Below are positions 32,835-44,341 of a DNA stretch of 64,000 bases, in pieces (within the stretch, counting starts at the first letter, position 1; the number at the start of each line of letters is the position of its first letter). A program made the position numbers and the translations under genes. The stretch covers positions 2,101,590 to 2,165,589 of the forward strand of contig OY744471.1 of NCBI GenBank assembly GCA_963556145.1. The letters are read 5' to 3'. The stretch comes from Hygrocybe punicea. Lineage: Eukaryota > Basidiomycota > Agaricomycetes > Agaricales > Hygrophoraceae. Below the pieces are notes generated by a model. It did no database searches. It saw nothing but the letters and a program-made list of their open reading frames with translations, and was not told the DNA's origin.

Positions 32835-33119
32835 CATCTGTCATCCCTGTCACAGCATTGGGATGTCTCGGGGTCTCGGGGTGTAGTACTATGACCGGCC
32901 GTGGCCACATTAATACTACTAATTAGTAAGTTTGATGCCATTGTTTGCACCAAAACTTTCCGTTTGCCATCCTGTCACGTCCCTGGTGCTTACTGGCGGT
33001 GTAGACGGGCTTGACTCAGCCAACAACACTACACATCATGCTTCCAGGCCAGGCTAACGTCGTTAGTCCTCTACTTTAAGTCACCAATTCGTTAACGTTT
33101 ATCGCTTGACGGTGCATAG
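32835..33119. other. Upstream region of the E2 gene
   Basis: First unique-looking DNA after the repeats; probably includes the E2 promoter. No TATA box is obvious. An acceptor-like GCATAG directly precedes the ATG, so a 5' UTR intron is possible. Confidence 0.4.
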
Positions 33120-34201
33120 ATGACATTGAAGCGAATTCATCGCGAAATTTCCGACGCCCAAAAAGAGGACATGGGAGCTATCACGCTCGCTCCCTCTGAT
33201 GATCTCTTTCTCTGGAAAGGAACAATTCCAGGTCCCGAAGGAAGTTGTTATGAAGGTGGTATCTTCAATGTAGAAGTGCAATTAGCATTGGATTACCCGT
33301 AAGTGAGTCCTTCGGCTCCGAATCTTCCTCTGAACCGATGTCGTGATAGGTTTTCTGCCCCCAAAGTAATATTCACCACACGGTTAATGTCGTTCAATAC
33401 TTCTGTCCAGATTTTTCTCCTCATGTTTTGGCAGGATATACCACATGAACATTTCGGATAATGGCAACATTTGTATCGATATTCTAAAGCACAACTGGAG
33501 TCCGGCTTTATCGTTATTCAAAGTTATGCTTTCCCTTTCGTCCCTTTTGACCGATCCAAATCCAAGTGAGTCGACGCCGTCACACATCACCCAGATAACT
33601 TACATATTGTATTTATGCAAGAGGATCCCCTGGGTATGTTGGCTTCAACTCCCAGCTTTTCGCCAGATTGACTTTTCTAGTTCCCTCCATTGCCATCGAG
33701 TTCGTTCGTAATCGCCACCAACATGATTGGACGGCACAACTTTGGACAGATCTTTATGCTCGTCCGCCCCTGATACCACCTCCTGCAGCAACCTCCGCTA
33801 TGATTAAGCATAAAGGGATGAAGGCAGTATCAAAATCAAATGGTTCTTCCAGTACGAGCTCGGTGCCACTGTTGAATCACACCATCATTATCGAAGATTC
33901 GGATGAGGAAGAGAACGGTAGGCATGCGGTCTCTTTTCGAAAATCAGTTCGCAGCGTTTGGCATAAAAGGAAGAGGGGGGCGACCTCTGTCGACGTGGAT
34001 ATAGGGGGGATCGATGATGATCAGGACGATGTCGTAGCGGAGGATATTTCAGACTGTAACGAGAGGACCACCGGCAAGAATAGTGCCAACAACGCAACCG
34101 CAAGTGGGAGTGGGACTGGAACCAGTAGGAGGAGGACTAAACGCCCGCGGGTTTGTGGGAACACAAGACAAATGGGGGACATTATTGTTATCGATGATTA
34201 G
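33120..34201 (+). CDS. Ubiquitin-conjugating enzyme E2 with an acidic C-terminal extension
   Basis: Five exons: 33120-33298, 33350-33382, 33435-33565, 33622-33633 (12 nt) and 33681-34201, summing to 876 nt (291 aa). The UBC fold covers residues 1-150: [27 protein letters not shown], then IYHMNIS (the usual HPN is HMN), the catalytic Cys in [16 protein letters not shown], and DPLVPSIA assembled across the micro-exon. It is closest in pattern to the Ubc4/UBE2D-UBE2E class, which passes ubiquitin to substrates with E3 ligases. The last 140 residues are unusual: disordered, Ser/Asp-rich, with a basic RRRTKRPR stretch and two SUMO-interaction-like motifs ([11 protein letters not shown], nt 33879-33911; DIIVIDD at the very end). 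It converges on the methyltransferase gene, 244 bp apart. Confidence 0.9.
33622..33633 (+). other. 12-nt micro-exon of the E2 gene
   Basis: AGGATCCCCTGG lies between an intron ending ATGCAAG and one starting GTATGT. It supplies the conserved DPL of the E2 motif PNP-x-DPLVPSIA. Without it the motif and frame are lost. Confidence 0.8.
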
Positions 34202-34445
34202 TGCTCACCGGGCTTCTCCACAATGTTAACCCTGAAACCAGACGTGAGGTTATTGAGATCAAGTTCAAGGTATGAATTCTACTGAGTTCACCAAAATGTA
34301 ACACTCCTTGAAGGAGATGCTTAACATCTGGGATCGAACTATACTGAAATGTTTGCATTCTCATTCCAGACATCAATGCCACAAGTCTGACTTTGCACAA
34401 CTTGATAGAATTATGTTTGCAAGACAGCAGGGATGTGGAAGTGGA

Positions 34446-37400
34446 TTACTTGAACATGATTCCTGTGCAATTTGGTGCTTCACATTGACAAGCCATGAAC
34501 ACTGCATCACTGGGCTGGTTTCTTGTCAGTGACAATCTACCTTCCTCATCCTATGCCAAACATATATGAGAAGATTATCTGAAAGGAAATATGTTGACTT
34601 GCCAATTCTTCCTCATTTGGTGGTCCTGAATAAGAGAAGCAAAGCTCTTCACCAGGTTCAACATCACGTTGAGTAAACACAGTCAACAATGGTTTGTCAA
34701 AATTTGAGTCATTGATATAGCAAGCATTGAGGGTGCAATTTGGGTCACAGCTGTGATTCTGAATTAAAAGTTAATTAACAACCATGGATTCATGATGATT
34801 GAAAAGAGAAAAGTACTAAAAAACGAGTGAACTTGTGGCATGGTTTCAGCTTTGCAAATGGTATCCCGAATGTACTGAAGGACTCACATTCCCTGCATGA
34901 TATGCATCCACAACATATTTTGTCTCCCAATTGTCCCCAGCAGCTTTTCTAAGATGGTGGTGATCAATATCAAAGAGGTAAGTCCTACCACAACTGTTAT
35001 AAGTCCTGATATCAATCAAAAGTCAGTCAGCATCGTGCAAGTAGCCAGTAGACACAAAATAACTGACAGGCCTCTTTGTTCACTAACTGCATCTGTCAGG
35101 AGCTCACCAGCATAGATGCCAACATAAGTACCACTGGGGATTCTCTTATGACCTGCAAAAACACCTAGACATCCAGATAATTGAACATTTGCCATGATGA
35201 TCTACTATAGACATACCCCAACCCTTTTCCTTGGTTTTCCCAATATTAACCATGCACTTGCGCCCTTGTTGGACAATCTACCGAAAGTAAAGATAAACAA
35301 CAACAGAAAGATTGGTAATACTGGAGGCAAACCCGATTTCTACATTCATTGCCGCATCCGCATAGGTCATTGCATTCAAATATGGGAATATCATTCTGCT
35401 TGAGCCTCCCGCGCCGGTCATAGGCGAAATCTGGAGAAAATTCGAGGGTAAAAGATTGTTGCCTTTTCAAGCAAGCGCAAGTTTTTGATTTAGGATCACA
35501 TGTTCCCTCGCAGTCGCAGCTGGAAAGGTTCACGACGTCTGGCCCAGGAACGCCTTCACCATGCCACATTTGATTCGTATAATGAAATTCCCAGGGCGGC
35601 GTAGGTTCATCATCGATATTATTAATGATTCTGATTGGAGGTGCGTCGGGTTCATCATCCATAGTATTCTCGCTGATAGCGGCTTCAAAAATAGTGCGGC
35701 TCATAGGTAAGGAGCGCCAATAGGAATCCATAGCATTCATGTGGTCTTGGAGTGTATGAGGCAAATCCCTTGCCAGAAGATGCCTGGGTTTCAGCTTTCG
35801 GGTCGCCGCACGGATGTCTTGCCAGGTTATGATGTGAAGCCCCCCCATGTTGCTTTGTGTACCTGCAAGGGTGTAGTTGCCCAATCCAGGAATGCTTCGC
35901 GGCTCAGGGGTGTATCCACTGATCGGATACAAACAAGATCTACTGCTGGAACAGGACATTTCTCGCGAGGGTCTTTGTAAGGATGACCGGGAAGATGTCC
36001 GTGAAGAAACTTCACCGGTGAATCCATTCAGAAAAGATTCCTGTTCGAGTAAACTAACATAAGGGAGAGGGAAAGATATACACAAGAGTGTTAATTGCAC
36101 TGACTTCCAAGTTTTCCACTGAAGCATGCCCACTCGACGAGGCAATGGCAAATAATTGCTCGTCATCAGGGTAAGTGAGAATGTCATGTTCGTCTGAGTC
36201 CACATCCGTTCTCAACTGTTTATCTTGCACGAAATCAGCCTAGAGATGTTGATATTGACTCGCTAGGAAAGAACGAAAGAAAAATGAAGACGCGTACTTC
36301 AGCGGTGAGTTCAGAGAATGTGTTTAATGCACCCCCACGATCTTCGATGAGGGGGAGTATGGTTTTATGGGGGAATCCCCGCCGAGATGAGTCGACGACG
36401 TCAAAGTTATCTTCATGAGATGGCTCAACGACTTTCATCGTGATATCTTCAGGTTGTGATAAAGGGGGGGTGAGGAAAGTCAAATTAACACCATGAGATG
36501 TTTCCATCGTGGGGTTTTCGGATGGGAAAGGAGAATAGATTTCGATCTTTTCTGGTGTAAAATTGGGAGCGGGGAGACGCGGGCTTTGTTGCGTTGACAC
36601 AAAGATTTGGGAATTACCTTCACCCTCTCCAAATGGTGGACCCGATTGGCGAGTAGCAAGGAACGATGCCGTAGGCCCTTGTTGTGCGAGGGAAGGATTT
36701 GATGAGAAGGTAAAAGACATCCCAGAGGCGGAGTCCTTCTCCGGAACTGAACGCCTTCCCAACCGCTTTCGAATGGACCTAATCTCATTCAAACTACGAC
36801 CGATTTTTGGAGATGGACTATTGTCAGAGCGAGGGTTTGGTAGATCCGCATTTGATCGTTCTGGCGCTGTTGGTGTTCTCTGAAGGGGACCGTGGTCATC
36901 CAGCTGTTGGTTATCCGCGGACAGTAAAACTGCCAACTTGTGCGCACTGAACATCGCTTCCGCCAAACCCGATGGCCGATATTCGTCGTTCTTGACGCTG
37001 AAGTCCATTACATCGCTACCCGAAGGGGGAGAGTGGGAATCCGGAGATTGTGCTTTCACATTAGTGAAGTACTCCATTCTGGTACGGTTAATTACATCTG
37101 TCAGCGAATGGAGAACAGGTCTCCCTGTGGGAGCACTCGCATTAACTGGGGAGGAGTCCCTGATCTATATGGAATGTCCTTCAGTAGGTGTGCAAAGATG
37201 AGAACGCAGAACAATACCTTTGCCGAGTTCGTTATTTGTTGATTGGGTATGGTACGATCGCCTTCCGCTATCGAAATTCGTAACTGTGCCTCAACGATCG
37301 GTGCATGTAATGGTGATCGCATAAGGGTGTTGCCTGACGTTTTTGGGAAGGACTCGCTGATACTGGAAAGCAGGGCTTCATCTTGACCGTGCGGCCCGAC

Positions 37401-39483
37401 ATGTTCAATTTTGACCGCCTTATCAGTAATTGTTTCTACATGGTGAACAGACGGAAGTCCGTTCTCAGACATTTGACGTTGAACACGCCTGTATGCGAAA
37501 TCCCAGAGGCTGTCTGTGAGGACGTATGGGCCACTGACATCTACGGGTGTGGGACGAACTCCCTGCGGTGGCGGCTCGGTTGGATTTGATACATGAGATT
37601 CCAGTTCAGGGGTCATAGGCAACGATCGACAGCTAGGTGGGGGAAGTGCTGTATCGATTGCGTTGTCGTTGGTATTGAGATCCACCACTTCAGGCGTCAA
37701 GTTCAGCATAGCTATTTGCTTTGAAAGCGGTATATGCTCGGGTTCTCTACCGCGTTGTTCAATTGGAGCCAGCATGTGTGGCTCAATGCCAGGGGGGTCA
37801 TAACCGCATTCAGGGGACACGGGAGGGAGGGCCTTGGCGGTAGGCAGACTAGTTGCTTCATCGGTTTCATCACGAAGGGGAAAATCCAGCAAAACAGGAG
37901 AATTGGAGGCTATGGAGACGTCAGGGTTTTGGATTTGAGATTCTATCCAAAACGATTTTACAGCGTTCCGGAGTGGGGGAGCATCATTCGAGTTGGCAAG
38001 TAAATCAAGTGGATCGGGCAGGTCGTCGTCAGGATTTCGATTGATAACAAAACCCTTGATAGGTACGCCCAATTCAGGCACATCTAAAGGACCGAGGTTG
38101 TTTGGATTGGAACTCGAGCCCCGCAAGGCCGGAAACCTTCTCGAGATGTTGGGGCGGAACATTTGAGAGCAGTCGACACGTTGGGGGGTAGACATTTGCC
38201 CGTTCGAAGGAGACTGGGGTAAAAGCTCATCGTCACTTTCCAGATCAATCACAATGTCGTCCGGTATCCTGCCGCTTCCTGTAAACGAAGTGAACCCACA
38301 CCTGAGTTTGGGAGGGTTTGAGGAATGGACTTTCGGCTTCGAAGAGCTACCCTCTGTAGGAGTCACACCTTTGCTACGTTGGTCTTCGTCGGAAGATATC
38401 TCAAATATTTCACCAGAAACTGTGGTGAATATGGAAGATTGAGGGAGAGTTGTGAATGAAGGGCGAATCCCTCGAGATGACAGAGGTCGGCAGAGGGCTT
38501 CGTCGTCCGAAGATATAGCAATCACTTCCGGAGCAGAAATGTCAAGACGCCCGACTGGCACACATGTGAGTACTAGTTTTTTAAGATATCGATTTGCCCT
38601 GCGGACCTTTTCCTGTAGTCTGAGAAGATAAAATAGTTGAAGATGATTTCGTACTGTTCAGGTGACCTTGCGAATGAAATAAACAACTCATGTAAGAAAT
38701 GCTCAAGTGACGGTAACGCACGGGAGGACTCTGGTTCACTTGGTCGAGGAAGAACACGACTCATTCCTTTGGCTGAGGTAGTTGATGCGTGTTTTTGTTT
38801 TCCACCTGCAGTGCGAAAGTCCCAGAGAATGCCATCTGGAAGTTCGCTTGAAGATCTGGATGAAAGAACCTTTCCCTTGCCCTTTTTAGTGCGCTTGATC
38901 CTAGTTTTAGCCGTAGAGATGGGTTGTGTAAGTGACGGACGATGAGCGACTTTGGAAAACACCGGCTGGGTTACAGCGTAAACCGAGGGTGAGGGACTGC
39001 GAAGGTTTCGTCTGGGAATTGTGGAATTGCGACTAGGGTGTTTAGCGATGGGTGATTCGCGACGAAGCAACGAAGGACTAGCATGGTGTTGCACGACGAC
39101 GACAGGTGACTTGGAGAGAGACATTATCGGTGCATCTATTGATATAGTTTAATGGCAGGGGTAATCAGAGGTTCTCGTGGTAAATTCACCACTTAGGCCT
39201 TGCATGTTCCTCGTTCCAACGAGCTTGCGCAATTTTAGAGGCTTCTTCTGGGAGGGAGAGAGATGGATATCAGCCTTTCTCTTCCTGGACGGTGTCACAT
39301 GTGTCGCTTTCCGGGGTTGATCAGCGTGGACGTCGTCCTCAGAAAATATGGTTGAGGCTGAGGAAGAATTGGACTCTAGAAACAATTACAGGATATAAGC
39401 GCGTAACAAGCAAAGGATTTCCACTACATGCCTTTAATCGCAGCCCATGTCGGACCTGGAGATCCTGGTGCCCGCGAACACAT
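34446..39483 (-). CDS. Histone H3K9 methyltransferase, SUV39/Clr4 type (pre-SET, SET, post-SET)
   Basis: Fourteen exons on the minus strand, from ATG at 39483 to TAA at 34446-34448: 39483-39456, 39375-39190, 39135-38655, 38619-37218, 37164-36298, 36239-36105, 36040-35333, 35277-35217, 35164-35068, 35005-34888, 34831-34817, 34758-34603, 34550-34541 and 34501-34446. The sum is 4320 nt (1439 aa). The C-terminal third is diagnostic: pre-SET cysteines (CDCEGTC, CACLKRQ, CNDLCGCGNECRNR); SET motifs GRKCMVNIGKTKEKGWG, PSGTYVGIYAGELL, FTRFL, NHSCDPNC and GEELCFSY; post-SET ACQCEAPNC. It would methylate H3K9 in heterochromatin. The long N-terminal part is Ser/Pro-rich and disordered with SIM-like motifs; no chromodomain was seen. 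The 5' end abuts repeat DNA (about 39550), so the promoter may be compromised. Confidence 0.88.
34541..34550 (-). other. 10-nt micro-exon after a GC-AG intron
   Basis: Intron 34551-34602 starts GCAAGT and ends GCATAG. A 39-bp intron (34502-34540, GTAGAT...GATGCAG) follows the 10-nt exon. This path joins PPNEEEL to the post-SET exon in frame; reading through instead meets a stop. Confidence 0.6.
34817..34831 (-). other. 15-nt micro-exon encoding FTRFL in the SET domain
   Basis: Introns 34832-34887 (GTGAGT...CACAAG) and 34759-34816 (GTACTT...ATTCAG) flank 15 nt that encode FTRFL. This is exactly the pentapeptide expected between YHAGN and NHSCDPNC in SET domains. Both introns are phase 0. Confidence 0.88.
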
Positions 39484-39683
39484 GCAAGAAGCCTGAAACT
39501 TAAAACTTCAGCTGAAAGGTATGCACGCTGCTTGTGGCACCCTGCCCGGGCCACAGGAGACAGGATTTTTTGTGATCAAATAATACACAAATATCCAGTC
39601 ACATGTTATTAATAAAACTATTTGTATCGTTAACCTGTGAAAATATTGTAGAAAATAATGTTTTCTAAATGTGGTATTCATCC
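39484..39683 (-). repeat. Dispersed repeat family Y fragment
   Basis: GGAGACAGGATTTTTTGTG and the following 110 bp match, with divergence, 53575-53640 and inverted 54240-54445. It directly adjoins the 5' end of the methyltransferase gene and is cut by the foldback at 39684. Confidence 0.55.
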
Positions 39684-40333
39684 AGAAAGGCCCGGAAAAT
39701 AAACAATTTCAGCTGTACTGAAAACTGGACCAAAACTAATAGTTTCAATAAACTAGTTAGCCAAGCTCAAATGGGAATGAAAATCATTAGATTAGGAAGT
39801 CCTGGAACTAATATGTAAACTAATGAAGCCAGTATTGTTTTTGGAGGTACTGAAATAATACTGAAACTAAACAATTCAGGTAACCTGAGATGGTAACTGA
39901 AATATTTGTTTGAAGGACTATTGTCAGGATATCCAAAACTATTGTTTGCAGCAGTGTCCTGAAACTGAATAGGAAACCTTAGATTTCAGGGTGCACTGAA
40001 GGCATTATTTTTATTTTTATGAGATTGGGCACCCTGAAATCTGAGGTTTCCTATTGAGTTTCAGGACACTGCTGCAAACAATAGTTTTGGATATCCTGAC
40101 AATAGTCCCGAAAGTAAATATTGCAGTTAACCATTTCAGGTTACCTGAATTGTTTAGTTTAGGTATTGATTTCAGTACCTCTGAAAACAATACTGGTGTC
40201 ATTAGTTACATATTAGTTCCAGGACTTCCTAATCTAATGATTTTCATTCTCATTTGAGCTTGGCTAACTAGTTTATTGGAACTATTAGTTTTAGTCCAGT
40301 TTTCAGTACAGCTGAAATTGTTTATTTTCCAGT
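39684..40333. mobile_element. Foldback MITE, about 310-bp arms
   Basis: GGAAAATAAACAATTTCAG at the left and its complement at the right continue as a near-complete inverted repeat to a centre near 40010. It sits inside family Y: CAGAAA on the left and AGTGTGCATA on the right match one continuous stretch of the inverted copy near 54300. No coding; target duplication not resolved. Confidence 0.75.
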
Positions 40334-40339
40334 GTGCAT

Positions 40340-40920
40340 AGAACACTCCTGTGGAGACCTAAGTCCTAATCAGGACATAGGTCTTGATCAGATAATTTTG
40401 ATTACTCAATGTTACAAGTTCTTTTAATTTATTAAAAGACTCATTCTTTATCAGACCTGGTTTGGTGAGGATTCATAATTAATTAATTAATTAATAAAGT
40501 TGATCGCCTATAGACAAAAGGTTTTTGGACAAGAGATATGATACTACTTCTGATACTGGAAAATAACACCATGTTGGAGCCATGTTTGGACAAGCTTACA
40601 TAAGCATCCCAACATGGGTTGTATTATAAAAGATAAACCATCTGTTAATTATATTTAAAATATTCATACTGACTTCAATTCTTATCAGAATCAGCTGAAA
40701 ATTGAACTGCTGACTGATATAACCATTTCAGGCAAGGTGTCACAGTCACATGTGACCAATCTAACCATATAAGGTAATTTTTAATATTATATACTAAATT
40801 TTATGCTGATCACAATAGTGACTGTCACATGTGACTGGTCTAACCATATAAGGTAATTTTACAGAAAGTTTGCTAAATTTCATATTGATTACCATAACAT
40901 TCATTGTATGTTACAAACAT
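40340..40920 (-). repeat. Dispersed repeat W, second copy (inverted)
   Basis: Inverted match to 16080-16640, including AATTAATTAATT at 40469, GATAAAGAATGAG-type sequence and TCACATGTGAC palindromes at 40749 and 40827. Confidence 0.65.
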
Positions 40921-41029
40921 AATTATATAACATAATTATACAAATTTTATCATATGTTTTGGTCTTTGTAGTCTTATTTGGGCTTTGGTAAACAAATACA
41001 AATAGATGTAAATAATGACAAATAATATG

Positions 41030-42050
41030 CTCTTTTATGAATATTATCACTGGACATTTATGAGTGATGTTGCAACTTCATCATAGGACAAACAAATACA
41101 AATAAATAAATCTAATATGGTTAGATTACTTTGTATTCTAATTTTGGTTTTGGTCAAATTTCTTATGTAATCATGATTATGTAATCATTAGTCAGATCAC
41201 CATGTGAACCACTTTGAACCTTATTGCGCTTTTGCTCTTGAACCTAAATCACCACCTTCCCCATTTGGTGCACATTAAGTCCACGTTTTTTCATCTTTTT
41301 GGCTCGTTTAAGCTCAGTTTTCCATATTTAGACTCCGAAATAATGTTTTCTGGATCAGGTGATGTACCCGGACCATTCAGGGTCCAATGCTGACATAAGC
41401 TTTCATTTTTTAGACATAAAAGTCAAAAAATTCTTTGGATTTTTGTACTTTTTCTTTTATATGGCTCTGTTTTGTTTCCTGGACCACTGGTAATGTCTTC
41501 AATTTTTATATCTTGTTGTTTGTTAACATAATATATCATTTTACAGCCCATCTCCCTGTCAATTTTCAAAGTATGTACAAATTTCTTGTATTTTCACCTT
41601 TTTTACTTGTTTAAGCTCAGTTTTCCATATTCAGACTCTGAAAAAAAGCAATTTGGATCAGGTGATGTCCCTGCACCATTCAGGGTCCAATGCTGACATA
41701 ATATTTCCTTTTATAGACAAAAAAGTCAAAAATTCTTCAGATTTTTGTGCTTTTTCTCTTCTCTGGCTCTGTTTCGTATCTTGGACCACTGGTAATGTCT
41801 TTTATTGGTGTAAATTATCATTGGTTGACATAATCTATTATTTGCTAGCCAATCTCCCTGTCAACATTCAAAGTATGTGGAAATTTCACATTTTTTCACC
41901 TTTTTAGATTGTATAAGCTCACTTCTTAACCTACAGGTTTAAAGTAGATCTTTTCTGGCTCAGGTATGAATCTATTACCATCTATGATCAAATTTTTACA
42001 TATTATATTCATATATAGCCTTAAAATGCGGAATTTCTTGGAATTTTTGC
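41030..42050 (+). repeat. Repeat Z and its three diverged tandem units
   Basis: 41060-41450 matches 18180-18600 inverted. The stretch GTTTAAGCTCAGTTTTCCAT, TCAGGTGATGT, GTCCAATGCTGACATAA recurs at about 41295, 41605 and, weakly, 41905, a period near 300 bp. It lies directly upstream of the Helitron-like ORFs and may be their leader or promoter region. Confidence 0.6.
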
Positions 42051-42062
42051 ATTTGTACTGTA

Positions 42063-42572
42063 ATGTGTTGTGGAATTTGTATTGGTATGTTGTTTATTGA
42101 TCTTCTTCAGATATATTTGACATATCCATATTATTATCTAGCTTTTATTTTCAAAAAAACTATAAACCTGTTCACAAAAATGTTAAAAATGTCATCCATG
42201 TCACAATGTCTTATGATTTGTATCATTGCAATGTCTTGGGCACAATGTGCTGTCACTGGGATTGGCCTTGTGCCTCCTGCAAATGTCATACAAAATGTCC
42301 CTGTCACACCAACTGTCTCTGTCATACACAATGTCATTTTATGCCCAGTTACTTTGAATTTTTATAAAGACAATTTGCAAAAGTATGAAAATCCCCCTTA
42401 TTTACCAAGTTTAATCCCATTTCATCATATTGGTCTCCAGTCCACTTCTTCCTCCACATCACCAAACCCTGAAAAAATCACAAATATCCACAACAGCACT
42501 GAATTTGTTGTTTCCATTTTAAATCAGCTCATCCATCTTTTCTATTTGAATTATATGCCAGAATCTTCTTGA
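42063..42572 (+). CDS. Hypothetical ORF upstream of the Helitron-like protein
   Basis: 169 codons; an early hydrophobic stretch, then an Asn/Thr/Val-rich segment (VPPANVIQNVPVTPTVSVIH) and a Ser-rich part. It overlaps by 4 nt the next ORF (42569-43147, 192 codons, no known domain). Both probably represent the degenerate N-terminal region of the element protein; I recognise no domain. Confidence 0.3.
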   Translation: MCCGICIGMLFIDLLQIYLTYPYYYLAFIFKKTINLFTKMLKMSSMSQCLMICIIAMSWAQCAVTGIGLVPPANVIQNVPVTPTVSVIHNVILCPVTLNFYKDNLQKYENPPYLPSLIPFHHIGLQSTSSSTSPNPEKITNIHNSTEFVVSILNQLIHLFYLNYMPESS

Positions 42573-43228
42573 ACATGTTTGTTTTACTTTCTGAGTATCA
42601 TTGTACAACCAGCATTGCTAACAAGTGCATGTATATTAAGTTGAAACTTCAACAGAATCTGTTCAGAAAACATGACTTCAGAGCTTACTTGAAATATGTA
42701 TACCAACTACCTATATTAGCCAATGGAGCAATACTGCTGTTTGTCCTAATTCTGCATCATTTTCTAGCTTTTCAAATGGCTGGTCACTATATGTGCAATA
42801 AAACTTCGAAATTATATGACATTTTCAAGTCTGACAATATATCCTTCAATCCTAACATTGATATTGAATGCATTGGTGGAGGCAAAGCAAATAAATTCTC
42901 ATTCCATGAACTAATGCCTGCTTCAACCAATAACAATGCTAGTATGGATGCAGCTAAATATAAATTCCACTCTTACATGCCAAAAAGTGAAGCACTCTCA
43001 TTGGAATCATCATCTGAAAAATCACTTGTAATTGTAAATCACCCATTTGAATTGTTGATTCCAAAGTTGACCATTGCAAATTTGAAAGTAACTGCAGCTC
43101 ATCATAGCATTCTTGTCCACTCAAAAATGAATCAGGCATCAATTTAAACTGTAATACAGAATCATGTCTGTGCCAACTGTCCTGAATTTGTATCAATCTT
43201 TGAATTTATTGATGAAGACGTAATTGCA

Positions 43229-44341
43229 ATGCACAAGAAAACCTCAAACACCAGAGCAGTCAATAAATTTAATGCACAACATCCTGACAAATATGCACAA
43301 CGAAATCTAGCAGCTGTGCAGAAATTTCAAAATGAACACCCTGATAAGCATGCCAAACAACATCTAGCAGCTGTGCAGAAATTTCAGAGTGAAAACTCAG
43401 AGAAACATAGCAAACAAAATCTGGCAGCTGTGCAGAAATTTCATCTACAACATCCTGAGAAGCATGCAACACAAAACCTTGCAGCTGTTACAAAATTCAA
43501 AGTTGATTATCATGACAAGCATCTACAAAACACATTAAATGCAGTTAGAAGACATACCATGAACCACCCTAAGCAGCATGCACAAACAAATCAGGTTGCT
43601 GTTCAGACATACAGAGACAATATTCGATTCCCTCCAGAACCACCTTCAGCAAAATTGCAACACACTATAATTTCAGGATTTTGTAGTGATGCCTCTCCCA
43701 ACAAATTTATTGAATCTGGATGTGCTGTCTGTGGAAGATTAACACTGGTCCTGCAATTGCAAAGCTACACAGACTTGAATTTGAGTTGTTTGAAACAAGC
43801 TGGTATCACTCAAAAAGAGCACTTCTCAATAAATGATCCAATTGAATCTTCAGATAGCCCTATAATAATTGAAGATCTCCATGGCATTTGCAAGAAGTGT
43901 TGCAAGACTTTGGTCAGAGGAAAATGCCCAGCTATGTCTCTGGCAAATGGTTTATGGCTTGGACAAATTCCTAATGAATTAACCAATTTGTCTTATGCAG
44001 AACAACTGTTAATTGCTAGAGTGAGACACAATAGATGCATTGTTAGGGTTTCTTCAGGAATGCACAAAATGAGAGCAAATGCCATTACATGCCATTACAT
44101 TTGCAAATCCAACTCCAAAGATTTATGACATTTTACCCGCACCTGTTGATGAGTTTCAAGTCCTAAATTTATTTAGGCTCAGTCTTAATGTGGATTTGGG
44201 CCTGAGGCTCAATTTTGACCATCCAGCTATTCTCGTGGCAATTGCAGAGTTTGGTCGTAGTTATATGCATCAAGCAAAAACTCTAATTCTTACCTGTTGC
44301 TTCACTCGCAAGCATATCTGGCTAGTGAACGTGATGGGTGT
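43229..44341 (+). pseudogene. Helitron-type protein remnant 1 (DUF6570-like region) with 19-aa repeats
   Basis: The ORF 43229-44128 starts with about six tandem 19-residue units (for example LAAVQKFQNEHPDKHAKQH) over residues 10-125. A Cys motif region follows (ESGCAVCGRLTLV, then CKKCCKTLVRGKCP) and LANGLWLGQIPNELTNLSYAEQLLIARVRHN, the hallmark of the domain that precedes the Helitron helicase-like region. The sequence continues in another frame (TPKIYDILPAPVDE, about 44115) and then decays. The element is truncated about 40 bp before the hAT insertion, so the Rep and helicase parts are absent here. Confidence 0.65.

Noticed and set aside
35827..36027. Alternative frame in the methyltransferase exon (HLPGHPYKDPREKCPVPAVD)
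   Set aside because: It looks protein-like, but no splice path found joins it in frame to the pre-SET exon, whereas the other frame runs through without a stop and the full model sums to 4320 nt.
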